From positions 2,356,001 through 2,420,000 of the forward strand of contig NC_133914.1 of assembly GCF_964199755.1 (NCBI RefSeq): a stretch of DNA of 64,000 bases, given 5' to 3'. The notes under the pieces were generated by a model. That model did not search any database. It had not been told where the DNA came from and was given only the letters and a program-made list of their open reading frames with translations. Below, piece after piece: positions 41,033 through 58,916 of the stretch. The translations under genes were made by a program, and so were the position numbers. Every line of letters begins with the position of its first letter. The first letter of the stretch is position 1. The DNA comes from Larus michahellis. Lineage: Eukaryota > Chordata > Aves > Charadriiformes > Laridae.

Positions 41033-42120
41033 TTCTAAAAATCTGTCAAGAAGAAAAATGAATGCTATTTTCTGTGGTATTTTACACTCTGGACATTTAA
41101 AGCCCGTTTTGCTTTTCTCTGCCTTAATTGTAAAAATCTCTTTCTAAGAGCTTAGAAATCTGCAAGGGAAACAAAATCTACTGCTCTGACAAGCCTATGG
41201 GTTTGCAAAGAAATGCACAACGTCAGTAGCTTTGGGAAGCAGACCCAGACTTCCACTCTATCCTCTGCCATAGGTATTTAATCAGCAAACCATTGAGAAT
41301 GTGATGCCCATTGAGTTGGCAGCTTTCACCCCTAATTTTTCATGGTTTCTATGAAAAGGTGAAAATTAACGTAAATTCTTTGCGTACCTTTACTTGAGTC
41401 AAAATATGACAAATTCATTTTTTTGTTTCGGGTCACTGTGTTGCTTCTTTGCACCGCAGAAAAAAACAAATTAAGGACAAATTCTGGTCTGTGATGGCAG
41501 GGGGGAGCAGCTCTCTCCCCTTGAGCTAATTTGCTAATTCTCATCAGCTCCACAGATAACCTTCCTAACTGAGCCTCTGATAGAAACAGGTGGGAAAAAA
41601 ACGTGAAATCAGCTACAAACAGGTTTGTTCCTTTGGGCGAGGATAAATTTCCAGAAAGGCCTTGCAGCTCGGGGAGGGCAAACTGGGTCAGTTCCGCTGC
41701 TGGTTCCTGCGGTGGCCGTGGCACCTCGCTACGCTCACGACACAGAGGGCCAAGATTCGGGACGCAGAGCTCGAGCGCCGGCTGCTCCATCGCTGCCCTG
41801 CCCTCTGAACCGGGATTTGGGTGGTGGGTGCAGGAGGGGTTTCCAGCAGAGCACGAGGTGTGGCAGGTCACCGTCACCCTTACGCGTGCAAGGGAAGGAG
41901 GTTGCTCTTTTCTTCAACGCCAGTGTTTAAATCAGAGCTTTTAGGCACGTTTAAGCACCTCTCCTCGTCATGTTCTGGGTTACAATGGGCAGAGCCATTT
42001 CTGTTTGTTTCATTTTGCAAATGAATCCGCAGAGTGTCCCACTGGCCACCCGTGTGGTTCCCCGTGGAGGGATGGAGCTGAGTGACGTTGCTTGAGCGTT
42101 ACTTTAGGTCAGCAGAGGGG

Positions 42121-42138
42121 TCTTTGGTAATTCTGGCT
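42121..42138 (-). promoter_or_regulatory. candidate miR-9 target site (8mer)
   Basis: The plus strand starts TCTTTGGT, identical to bases 1-8 of miR-9, so the minus-strand transcript contains the 8mer site ACCAAAGA. Downstream bases ATTCTGGCT also resemble miR-9 (TATCTAGCT), allowing some 3' pairing. The site lies about 1.3 kb past the stop, so it counts only if the long 3' UTR is used. Confidence 0.35.
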
Positions 42139-42880
42139 AAATTCATCTGCAGGACCAGGCTTCTGGGTTAAGCAACCTGAAAATAAGAACACGGTTCGTG
42201 GAAGATTTCTTAAAAATGTTTTAGTCTATGTTTGCTTAAATCACGTGGAGATGCTGCCTGAGGGGCTGCGCTTCCCCAGGCAGAGCAAGGGGGGTGTCAG
42301 GCTTGGCTCCCACAGTGCTGCGTGTCCCAGGCCAGCCCTGGCCCTGCAGGCTGAGGCTTCGTCTCTCAGGTCTCTGACGCCGTGGAGAGCGTTTAGTCCT
42401 AAACCAGACATAGGGTCCTCTCCTGGTCTGAGTGCAGACACGGCAGAGCTGCCGTTCAGCACTGCTGAATTTCATGGAAACTGATACCATTTGGCTCTTG
42501 GAAACAGCTCTGCTCCTGCAAAAGCCTGTGGACTCGGCCGCTCGCCACACTTCTTCAGGAGGGACTGAGCTTTGTGGGAAGAGTGAAGGAGCTGAGGACC
42601 TGGAGATCAGGGTGTCACCCTGGGCGCGGGCTGGAGTTTGGCAGGGGATGTGTGGGTGGTGGCACTCAGAGATGGCAGTAGCTCCCGCCCGCTGTCCCGT
42701 CCCTGGCCAGGAGTTCGGCTCCGTTCAGGTGAACTCGCCCCTTCGCAGTCAGCTGTCTTGGATCTCCTGATGAACGTGGGTGTTGCCTTCTTCCCCCACA
42801 CTCCCCGTGCACTTCCAGCTGCGGGTGGCCACAGCCAGCACAGCCGTGAGGTAAAGGGCCACCGTGAGCTGCTTTGAGAG

Positions 42881-42887
42881 AAGGCAC
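42881..42887 (-). promoter_or_regulatory. candidate miR-124 target site (7mer)
   Basis: Plus-strand AAGGCAC gives GTGCCTT in the transcript, a 7mer match to miR-124 positions 2-8. A 7mer is expected by chance about once in four such 4-kb stretches, so support is weak without conservation. Confidence 0.25.
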
Positions 42888-43009
42888 AGCCTTGACCGCC
42901 ATGGTGCTTCACAGATACCTTTCCCTTTCCTGGACAACGTATCCTAAATGTGCTGTGTATGTCAGTGGAATAGATGCTCGCTCGCGCTGCACCCGACCAA
43001 GTGTTTCTT

Positions 43010-43015
43010 TTTATT
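43010..43015 (-). promoter_or_regulatory. candidate proximal poly(A) signal AATAAA
   Basis: This is a perfect AATAAA on the minus strand, about 420 nt past the GRIK3 stop. It would give a short 3' UTR if used. Chance occurrence is quite possible. Confidence 0.3.
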
Positions 43016-43435
43016 GCCATGCTAAAGAAGCCTCTCTCGGGGGCTCCTCCGGACCCGCCGAGGGTCAGTTTGGCTCAATCCTGTTTCGCCTCCGTGTGTT
43101 TTCAGTATGTAAACATCAGACTCCTGGATGGTAGTGTGTTTGGACTCCATGAGGCCTGTAGGATCTAAGCGTTAAAGAAAAAGGAATGAAAAATAACAAA
43201 AACAAAACAGAAAAGCCCCAAGACCCATGTTACAGTCCGTGCTTTGAAGTTCTTGCTTCTATGCCGGTGATCGATGCAGCTGTATTGTAAAGGCCTTGTT
43301 CTTGAAATGAACCAAACCAGGCTTTTTTTTTTTCTGTTTTTTTTTCTTGTTTTTTAATCCTTTCTTCCCTAGTTAAGAGTGCATCCAGCCTTGTCTGCTG
43401 CAATTCCTTCCCTCCCGCCCCCCCGTTCCCATTCC

Positions 43436-43630
43436 CTAGGGAAACACAGGTGTCAATCCAGTGTTGCAGGTCATGTTGTCCTTCCCTGGCAGCCGTCGGT
43501 CGTTGAACGTGTGCATGTTGATCACGGCGTCCGTCTTCACCATGACGGGGGGCTGGGGCTTGTGTTTGACCCGTCGCTGGCAGGTGAGGGACAGCCGGAT
43601 CTCATCGGCCATGGCGCTGCAGAAGGAGCG
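43436..43630 (-). CDS. GRIK3: GRIK3 terminal coding exon (cytoplasmic tail and stop)
   Basis: The acceptor is CTCTCCCCAG/CGCTCC, followed by 64 codons and a TAG stop at 43436-43438. The tail begins [20 protein letters not shown]. The stretch [10 protein letters not shown] (residues 17-26) resembles the forward-trafficking motif described in the GluK2a tail. [13 protein letters not shown] is shared by the long kainate receptor tails. The end [10 protein letters not shown] is the GluK3a-type extension; GluK2a stops at ETMA instead. From memory, mammalian GluK3 ends ...STSLAPVFP, so the avian tail differs at several positions just before the last four residues. The coding part of this exon is 195 bp including the stop; the 3' UTR continues to lower coordinates. 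Confidence 0.96.
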   Translation of the reverse strand, partial: RSFCSAMADEIRLSLTCQRRVKHKPQPPVMVKTDAVINMHTFNDRRLPGKDNMTCNTGLTPVFP

Positions 43631-44656
43631 CTGGGGAGAGCAGGGACAAAAGGCACCGTTACTCCTGGCAAAACGCTCTGCTAACCTCTCCGTGAGCAGG
43701 AGGATGCTGAAACTAGGCTCTGCAGAGGGCAAGCACGAGGGTAAGGCTGCATTTAAGGCATCAGCTGTGCTTAGTGGGACTTCAGTGACGCACGGGCGTC
43801 TGGTTGACCCCTCTCTCCTTTGGCACGAATTACAGCTTTGACAGACTAAATCCTGCAAAAAGGCAGAGCTACAGGCGGCTGTCGGAGTGCCAGTGCTTTG
43901 TGTGATCCCTGCTGGGGGCCGGTAGATTTATGTGCTGGGAAACAGAGGGCTATCGAATCCTGCTGGGCTTGCTAGTGGGCAGTTTTCCTTCATCTATCTA
44001 GTCCATCACATGGGCAGCTCGCTTTGATTCCTGGTCATGCACACAAATGCACTGTCCACTTACCGTACCATGACACATGAGGAAGAGGAAAAAACATCAA
44101 AGCAGTCCTCATTTCATGAGCACTAATCAACCACTGCGGGTGGGACGGGCTGTTTGTTATAAGTGTTGGGAAAAGTTGATAAAATAGTATGAGGCTTCCT
44201 GGTGGACCCTGGCAAGTTTCTTGAGGCCCTTTGAACAGGAGCGGGGAGAAGAGATGGAGACTTCATGTGTTACGCCCGGAATATGCAACACGATTGCATG
44301 TGATAGTGGTGAGTGGATGGAACAGCTCAGAAAGGTCCCTTCCCAGGGACCTATGTCCGTATTTTTATGACTTATGTGTTGGCTTGCTCAAAACTACCCT
44401 ACAAATGTTTACTAGTCTAGTTACTGCAGCAGCAGATGACCCTGATCAGAGCAGACGTGATTTACCCCCTCACCTGAGGCTGTCGGAGCGGGACAGACGC
44501 AATGAGCCTTAGGGAAGGGCATTTCGGGGGTGCTGCATTTCAGCCCTTGCAGCCCCGGATCCCTCTGCCCGTCTCCCTGCCTGTCTCTGGGGCCAGCCTG
44601 TAACATCCTTAACGGCTGGGCTAGTGGTGGCGCAGGCAGACCGAGGAAATCAGTAC
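43631..44656 (-). other. GRIK3: GRIK3 intron, 1026 bp
   Basis: This intron precedes the tail exon, GTACTG to CCCCAG. In rodents a 40-nt insertion creates the GluK3b tail. No AG lies exactly 40 nt upstream of the acceptor and no GT exactly 40 nt downstream of the donor, so a simple shifted splice site of that length is not present here. A separate cassette cannot be excluded. Confidence 0.9.
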
Positions 44657-44907
44657 CTGCTCGCGCTCCGCCGTTTTGCGCAGCTTGTAGATGAACTCCA
44701 CCATGGCCACGAAGACGGACAGCACCAAGCCCGCTGCCAAAACGATGAAAATCCCACCGATGTTTTGGATGCCCAGAGCGCTGGCCTCCTTGTTCTCATC
44801 CTCAGGGCAGCCGTTCCCTCGCCACCACTTCTCCTTCATTACGTGGAGCTTGTCCTCCTCCTGGAGCTGGAGGATGGCAATGGTGATCTTGTCCCTGTAC
44901 GGTGACC
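44657..44907 (-). CDS. GRIK3: GRIK3 coding exon (end of S2 and M4)
   Basis: Two bases complete a split Gly, then 83 codons follow, ending in EREQ in phase 0. The peptide starts [20 protein letters not shown] and closes the S2 lobe. The Asp of EEDKLH (44852-44854) and the His (44843-44845) match the GluK3 zinc-potentiation residues; GluK2 has Gly in place of this Asp. The Cys of GNGCPE is the likely partner of the S2 disulphide. M4 spans about residues 50-75 ([26 protein letters not shown]). It is followed by basic juxtamembrane residues LRKTAEREQ. The acceptor is CCCTCCCCAG/GGTCA and the donor is CAG/GTACTG. Reading through the donor would add 11 codons and then a stop. Confidence 0.97.
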
Positions 44908-45145
44908 CTGGGGAGGGGGAACACCGTTACACACAGCGGGAAAATAGGAAAAAAGTCACATAAAGTAGGGAATGTGTCTGCGCTAAGCAGGGCTGTTCAG
45001 GCCGCTCTTCAACAGGCAGACAGTATAAGCTTTGGTATTTGGAAACTCGCTGGTGGGAGTGGACTGTCTTAATCCCATCTGTTGTATTTGGGGTTACCAG
45101 CCCCGCTCCAGGGCTACCTGCAGGAACCCCACCACTGTCACTTAC
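44908..45145 (-). other. GRIK3: GRIK3 intron, 238 bp
   Basis: This short intron between the two S2 exons runs from GTAAGT to CCCCAG with a clear pyrimidine tract before the acceptor. Nothing else is visible in it. Confidence 0.95.
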
Positions 45146-45368
45146 CCATGGGAGTCCCAATGCCGTAGCCTTTGGAATCGATGAGGCCCCCGATCTGAGT
45201 CAGGTTGCAGTTCCTCTGGGTGATGTATTCGATGGTGGTTGACTCCATCAGCAGGGCGTAATCGGCTGTGAGGGTTCGCTGGATTCCTTCCTCGTTGTTT
45301 TTAACAAGTGCTGTGGGTTTGCTGCTCATGAAAGCCCACATTTTTTCAAATGTGGAAATTTTGGATTT
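45146..45368 (-). CDS. GRIK3: GRIK3 coding exon (S2 ligand-binding lobe)
   Basis: The exon has 74 whole codons ([13 protein letters not shown]... to ...GYGIGTPM) plus one G of a split glycine. It encodes the core of lobe S2. The Glu in LMESTT (codon 45243-45245) corresponds to the glutamate alpha-amino-binding acid of the family. The Asp in [10 protein letters not shown] (45177-45179) aligns with the Asp that forms part of the GluK3 zinc site. The Cys in QRNCNLTQ probably forms one half of the conserved S2 disulphide. The acceptor is TTTTTCCAG/AAATCC and the donor is G/GTAAGT, the strongest donor in the window. The exon starts in phase 0 directly after ...MTFFK of the preceding exon. Confidence 0.97.
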
Positions 45369-52824
<7,456 letters not shown>

Positions 52825-54037
52825 TGATTGAGTTTCACTGTCAAAACTGTAACAGCTACGTAATTAAAGCCAACTGGTTTTGAGGCAAATTATCCAGACA
52901 TCTTGCACGCAAGGAAATTGGTGGGTTTTTTGTAGCATTTGCAGAAAACCCTCTCCCTTTATTGCTGACCTTGGGTACAGTGCACAATTTACAGGAAACA
53001 TTCAAACTGAAGTAATTAACTAGGCTGCTTTTATGAGATTTAAATAGCAAGCCATTTATGAACTTTTATGAGTGTTTTGTTCTGCCATTTAAAAAGTGCT
53101 TTGCTTTTATATGGATTACTTTTCAAAGGACTCACTCTAGGGAGTGTGTTCAAATACACAAGGTTTAAAAAAAAATCAAACAGCGAGAGAAAGGAACTAT
53201 CAGGGCCCAGTACTTTGAATACTGGTTAGAAGTAGGGAAGCAGGAGATGTTACAGCAGAAAAGGTGTAACAGGTCTGGAATGACTTTTATTGAGCAGACC
53301 TGAAGGATTAAATGGGTTGTGCTATTTTTGTAATTGCCCAAGACACCTTTTAAAGCCAGGAAAGAGCTTTGGGTTTGAAACAACTGCATGCAGAGGATAA
53401 ATCCAACCTGGAATTTGCAACAAAGATTGGGCTTTGCAAAGCAATTTTAAGCAGTGTGCCATCAAAGCATAGCATGGAGTGTAGCTTCTCTCCTATCTGA
53501 ATGCAGCAAGGAGGCACCAGGGAGCAGAGGAGCCTTGGATATGGAGGGCTGCTTCGGTTCTCCTCAAGATCCTGCTTCTTTCCCGTTCCACCTCTTGCCC
53601 TTTGATGCATTGGACGGTGTGACATAGCTTTGAAATATTATTTTTTCTTAGATGCATAATAGAGTTAAAAAGAACACAGCTCTTTTCATTTATCAGCATC
53701 TGATAAGAGGATGATTCATCCTGCCAAACCACCTTGCTGGGAACTGTCACTGTCCGTCAGGGCAGCTGAGATCTGGGAAGAATCTGTGTCACCCGCTGCA
53801 GCAGAGGCGGCAGGAGAATGGAGCAGTAGCACCGTGCATGCCACCAAGCTGATGCTGTGGTTCTTTTGCTCTCTGGCTATAACTACTGATACACGGTAAA
53901 TTAAAGTGTGACAAATGTTTGACATTTTCCACTTATTTCTATTCCTGGATTTTCTGCAATTAGATCACAGCTGAATTTCGTTCTTTATTCAGAGCTGCTC
54001 ACAAGCTCCCCCTCTGCTGTCTTCCTAACAGATTTAC

Positions 54038-54105
54038 TCTATTCATTCCATCTATATGTATTCTACTTGCTCTATTCCATCCACATATATGAATGTAATT
54101 CCATC
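54038..54105 (+). repeat. diverged 33-bp tandem repeat
   Basis: TCTATTCATTCCATCTATAT at 54038 and TCTATTCCATCCACATATAT at 54071 are imperfect copies 33 bp apart, with a partial third (ATTCCATCCGTAT). It is low-complexity and intronic. Confidence 0.45.
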
Positions 54106-55411
54106 CGTATCCCATTTCTAAGGTTCATTGTGGTATCTTACACCAGTAACACTGAAAGCGTTTGGTCTCGTGGGCAGTGGCTGCCAGGCAGAGCTGCCTG
54201 GAGGAGCTCCTCGCCACCCTCTGCCCCCGCAGCCTTTGCCCTGTGCCCGCGGGAGTCTCGGGCCATTGCACAACGTGCAGAATGACCAGGTGAGGATACA
54301 AATGGAGACAGACCAGAGGGCAAGACGCCCTGTCTTCTGTAAAAGTTGATTTAAAACTGAGCCAGGACAGAGATCCTGAAAATACACAAATTGCTTGAAT
54401 TAACAGAAGTAGGAATTTACAGAATCTGTGGGGTGCTGCTGAGTTTGCCGAATTAAACAGCGGAGGGAGATGAAGGCGGTGTTCCTCCTGGGGGCACGCT
54501 GGGTGGGTGCTGCTCTGCGCACACCTGTGCGAACACGCCACCGCTCCATCATCTGGCTGTGTGCTTCCAGATGGCAGGCTCCGGAGCTGCTCCTTCTGAC
54601 ACCTGCCAGAGCGTGCACGCTTCATTAATAGTAATTATTGTTACGCGGTGGCACGTGTGTGCCGGCAGCCAGCTGCAGCTTGCAGAGCTCTGCCTCGTGG
54701 GGCAAGCGATGAGTCTGTCCCGGGAGCCCCGGGGCGAGCTGTTGGGATGGGGCTTTGACCCCGCAGAAGGTGGAAAGTACGAATAGGGGCAGGTGTCAAA
54801 AAAAAAAAAAAGATTGACAAGCTCCGGCCTGCTCTGACACAGAGGAAATCGTACAACTTTCTTGGCATAGAAGCCTTGGACCTTTTCCTGGTGCCCCAGA
54901 CAGGGCTCGGCCCTGGCACACGGCCCCCCCGTTCCTCCATGCAGGCCTGGCGTGGTGGTTTGGCTCAGGGGGTGAAGTTCAAAGTGAGAGAATCACAACA
55001 AACGCAGTCGCCCAGAGCTCCTGAACTACAGGTCGCAGCTGGTCCCCCGTGACGAGATTATTGCCGCATTAGCCCTTTGCTGGCCATGGTCCCAGCCCGA
55101 GACTGCCCGCGGCTCCCCGGGGAGGCTCCCTGGGGTGCTGCCATGCCCCAGGGCACATCCCCGTCGGGAGCAGCAGGCACCCAGCGCTTCCAGCACAGCG
55201 GGTCCCAGGAGGTGCTGGGGGAGCTGCCTCCCCTCTCCCACACCTCACGGCCTTTCGGCAGGGAGCCGGTGCTGACGAGCGCTTCTCTGCCTCTCCAGAC
55301 GTTTTATCTGGTTCCCATCACAAACAAAATAAATCTTAAATTTAAAAAGCCACGACAAAAGGCCTGTGCTGGAGCCGGTGGGGGGGTGTGGGCGGGGAGG
55401 TGCCGCCGTAC

Positions 55412-55530
55412 CTTGCTGCATCAGTGCTCCCATCCCAAACCAGAAGCTGTTCAATAGGGTGAAGTTATTCTCCACGATGTCTGATCCGGGGTTACAGGGG
55501 TGAGCATCGTACCACTCGTACGGGCTGAAC
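55412..55530 (-). CDS. GRIK3: GRIK3 coding exon (M2 pore loop with Q/R site)
   Basis: This 119-bp exon encodes one base completing the split Arg, 39 whole codons, then the first G of a split Gly. The peptide starts [15 protein letters not shown] and ends in the re-entrant pore loop [17 protein letters not shown], which lines the channel and sets calcium permeability. The first Gln after ALM is the Q/R site. The acceptor is CCGCCGCAG/GTTC; its pyrimidine tract is interrupted and weaker than those of the other five exons. The donor is AAG/GTACGG. Phase in and phase out agree with both neighbouring exons. NNFT (residues 21-24) is an N-x-T sequence, but in this linker it may not be glycosylated. 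Confidence 0.96.
55416..55418 (-). other. GRIK3: Q/R site codon, genomically CAG (Gln)
   Basis: This is the first Gln codon of ALMQQ in the M2 loop. The genome encodes Gln, the calcium-permeable form. In GluA2, GluK1 and GluK2 this A is deaminated by ADAR2; GluK3 is reported not to be edited. Nothing in the sequence alone shows editing here. Confidence 0.85.
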
Positions 55531-58500
55531 CTGCGGCGGCACATGGAAAGCGAGAGCTCATTAGTCGGGATGTGGCATGACAAGACCCTAAAGGAACAGG
55601 AGAAAAAGAGCCTTAATGCATCTCGTGCTGCTGTGCAGGGCCTGCTGACCCCTTCAGTTGTGAGGCTTATTACAGAAAAAGACAAATTCAGCCAAGATTT
55701 TCAGAAGTGACCAGCACGGCTGTAAGCCCCGTGTCCTGCATTGCGGACAGCAGGGAAACCTGGGAAGCCAGGTCCTTCTGAGGGATCTCAGGTTGCTTCC
55801 CCAAAGCCTTCAGTCACTTCGGATCATCTCTGCAACACTACGTCAGACGACAGCAATGGAGCACACGACTATGGGATGGGATGCGGTGCAGACACAAGAC
55901 CTCCAGCCCAAGTACGCAACAATTCCAGAATGGGGGAAAAATGGCATTTCTGGATCGACTGAGGAGAGATGCTGCAGTGGTTCTGCAGCGGTAGCTGGGA
56001 CAAACGGCAGTGTTTGCACGGACTGTCCTGCTAGTGCCCATGGCAATCGGGGGGGTTTAGCGAAGTGAGAAGCAGAACTTTCCACCATCCTGACAAACAA
56101 GAATCCTGCACGGTCAGGGCACCGGCACAACAGGGGAAACTGGTGTGGGTTTGCCGCGGACTGCTGCGATCCTCGGCCCCGATGCAGATGGTGGGAGAAC
56201 ATTTATTCCCTGCAGGGACATATTTCCATGGAGCTCCCTGTAGTTCTTGGGCAAAACCGAGAAAATTTTTTATGATAATTTCTGCAAATCCTGCCTAGGA
56301 TTGGTAGGCAAGCACCGCTGTGAACATAGCTCTTTTAGGCAGGAGCTGGGGAGGATGCTCAACAGGAGAGATGCTAATATTTTTAGAGCTGTTTATTTAC
56401 ATTTTCTGAGAGTCCCAAATTTTGCAGAGATTAAATTAAAAACATAATTGGTATAATTGCTTTTGAACCAGGCATTAATTATCATCTCCGCTTCCTTCTG
56501 AAATCTCTGTAGCTTTACAACAGCCCTTTCTCAAAGCCCAGCCCACAGTTTGTATTAGGAGCTATTTCTCTCTGTAATTCTCTGCCAGCCGCGCTGCTAC
56601 CCAAGGAGACGTCTTCTTGCTTCGTTTCACAGGCGCCCACAGTCAGACAGTTGGATATACTTGGAGAAAAGAGACACAGCTCTTTCACAGGTGTCCCTCA
56701 GCACAAAACAACTCCCCTCCCCGGCGCACACACCTACCCCAGCCTCTGCTCTACACCGTGGCGCCGTGAGACTCCCTCAGAGCCCCACGCATGGAGACGT
56801 CTGCAGCCACGGAGCCGCGGTCCCTGGGTGCGTGAACGCAGCAGGGCAAGGCACAGGAGGGTGCCTGCAGGGAAGACCTCACCACGGGAGATGGACTGGG
56901 TGCAATGCACAGGACTCATGGTTTTAGAAAAGTTCATCCTGGGTACATCTGTCCCCAGTTTTGCTTCTATTTTCCACGTGCAAGATAGAGTTTAATGACC
57001 TCTCCTTTTATCTTGCCGCCCTGCAGTGGGACCATTGCCCGCTCTGGGTTTGCAGGGTGCACCCTCACAATCCTGCTCATTCGTCCATGTAACGGCTGGG
57101 CCGGTCTTACTGCCCACCTCCCCCTGCTTTTTGAAATAAGAGAAAATCAGAAAGGAAAACAAAACTCAGGCTGAATTCAGACGTGGCTTTACATGCTGCC
57201 TGTGTCTTTAAACTTGCTGTAAATTTCTGCCCGAGGTGCATAAAGGATGGCACCTAAACCCCTTCTGTTGAATAAAGCCAGAGTTCAAGAATTAGATGAA
57301 AACTTTCTTGGGCTGCCAATGAAAGGATATGAAACAGAAAGGGACTTGGTAAGATCAAATGAGCCTGACAAGATGACACGATGAAGAACTTCAAGGTCTC
57401 TGAGTGAAAACCTACTGGTGCTGCTCAAATTACAGAGAAATATTCAGAAAACTGCAAAGCAGCAACAGAGTCTTCAGTGCTTGAAAAGCGAGTGGGACCA
57501 TTAGCGGCAACAGAGGGGTAATGAAGGAAGAAGCGAGCGGAGCTCGTTGACCCCATATGGCTGGAGCCACAGTAAATGGGGGCTGCTCAGGATTCACCGC
57601 TGGCTGGCTTCCCTCTTCCTCAGGTGTGGAACGGTGTCTGAGAAATATTCCATCAAAACTGCGATTATTTTCTTGTCTCTTCTTGGCCTTTTTGGCAGGG
57701 AAACAGGGGAGCATTTCAAAGAAGGTTTAAAGATCTTAACACAAAATACTTTTGAGTCTAAATTGCATCTCCAGGGACATTTCTTATGGATGACCCAGTC
57801 CTTGTTGCAATTAAGATGAATATTAAACCCACCCACCCTGTTGTGCACCCGAAGGTGATTAGCTGTAATTTGAAGGCTGTGTGAGTCTGGGGACGGGTGA
57901 CAATTCAAGCCAGCCAGCTGCACGGCCCCTGCAACCCCGCACCAGAGACACCAGACAAATTACCCCCACGAAGCCTTATAAATTGCTAGTGTCTATAGCC
58001 CTTTTGGGGGCTGGGGTGGTTAGGAGCAGAGGCTCCATCAATAACTAAGAAAGACTGATTAAAAGGGGAGATGGATCAAATACATCCTTTGCCTGCCTCT
58101 AAATAGTCCCTAAGTTGGTTTTAAGTGGCATTGACCTATGATTATAGCGTCAGCAGAGGACTCTGGTGCCTAGTTCAGGATATTCGTGTCTCTGAATTAA
58201 GGCTTTGCTATTTTGACTGTGGTTTTCTCCTGAGAATTGAATTTTAGAGGCCTTGCTGGGGTCAGAAGCGGATATTGTTTCCATTACTTCTGAAAGCAGT
58301 AAATATTTTCCCCATGAAATCTCTTGCTCTTCATCTCTATGTGTTGAAAGATCATTCCTGCAGAACCTTAATTACACTGGATACTTGGTGTTCTTGGAAA
58401 GAATCAGAAGACAGAAGAAATGTCAGGAGCAAAACATGTGAAAAAGAACCTGTAATTGCAGTATTTTATAGGTTTGATTTCAGGCACAAAATAGCCTGAT

Positions 58501-58889
58501 AGGGAAAAACTGTTGTATTATATCATAACTGCTTTGATGTAGAGAGATTATGAGGCTCATTTCAGGTTATCGCGGAACAAAACCAGAGACTTAAAGCACG
58601 GTTTTTCAGGTTTTTAGCCCTCAACGCCAGCCCCAAAGCCCAGCACAGCAAGTGGTTGTTGTGTTCGTGGTGCCAGGGCAGTCGCCAGAGGGGCGTCAAA
58701 ACAGCCCCGCGGTTCCTGAGCGCGGCCGCCGTGTGTTGGGGCACTGGAGGGCTCTGGCTCAGCCCAGACCCCACCTCCAGCGCCGGGCAGGGCAGGGGGC
58801 TGTCGGGCCGGTACCTGGTTGGGTGCCTGGGTGCCCGGCTTGGTGGGTTGGGGCAAGGGCTGTGTGCACATCGCTGCCAAGGGCAGGAC

Positions 58890-58916
58890 GGGGTGCCCTG
58901 GGTGCCTGGGGCTGGG
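58890..58916 (+). other. G-quadruplex-type motif
   Basis: Four G runs of at least three (58890-58893, 58900-58902, 58908-58911, 58914-58916) with loops of 6, 5 and 2 bases fit the usual quadruplex pattern. It lies on the strand opposite the GRIK3 transcript, in an intron. Confidence 0.4.

Larger units (their letters stand above)
39520..43435 (-). other. GRIK3: probable GRIK3 3' UTR (extent uncertain)
   Basis: No exon or long conserved frame lies below the GRIK3 stop codon. On the transcribed strand the stretch has A-rich tracts right after the stop (43321-43357) and several AATAAA hexamers at 43010-43015, 41019-41032 (three overlapping), 40264-40269 and 39537-39542. Mammalian GRIK3 mRNA has a 3' UTR of several kilobases, so a distal end near 39520 is plausible. 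The proximal signal at 43010 could give a short form. The boundary is an inference. Open frames across GC-rich parts of this stretch (for example 39692-40138) show no family resemblance. Confidence 0.5.

Noticed and set aside
43631..44656. A GluK3b-type 40-nt alternative splice extension
   Set aside because: No AG lies 40 nt above the tail-exon acceptor and no GT lies 40 nt below the preceding donor. The nearest downstream GT gives 43 nt and an early stop. A separate cassette exon could not be tested by eye.
54798..54811. A14 tract as the tail of a retrocopy
   Set aside because: The sequence before it has no poly(A) signal, open frame or target-site duplication that I can see, so a simple A tract is the better explanation.
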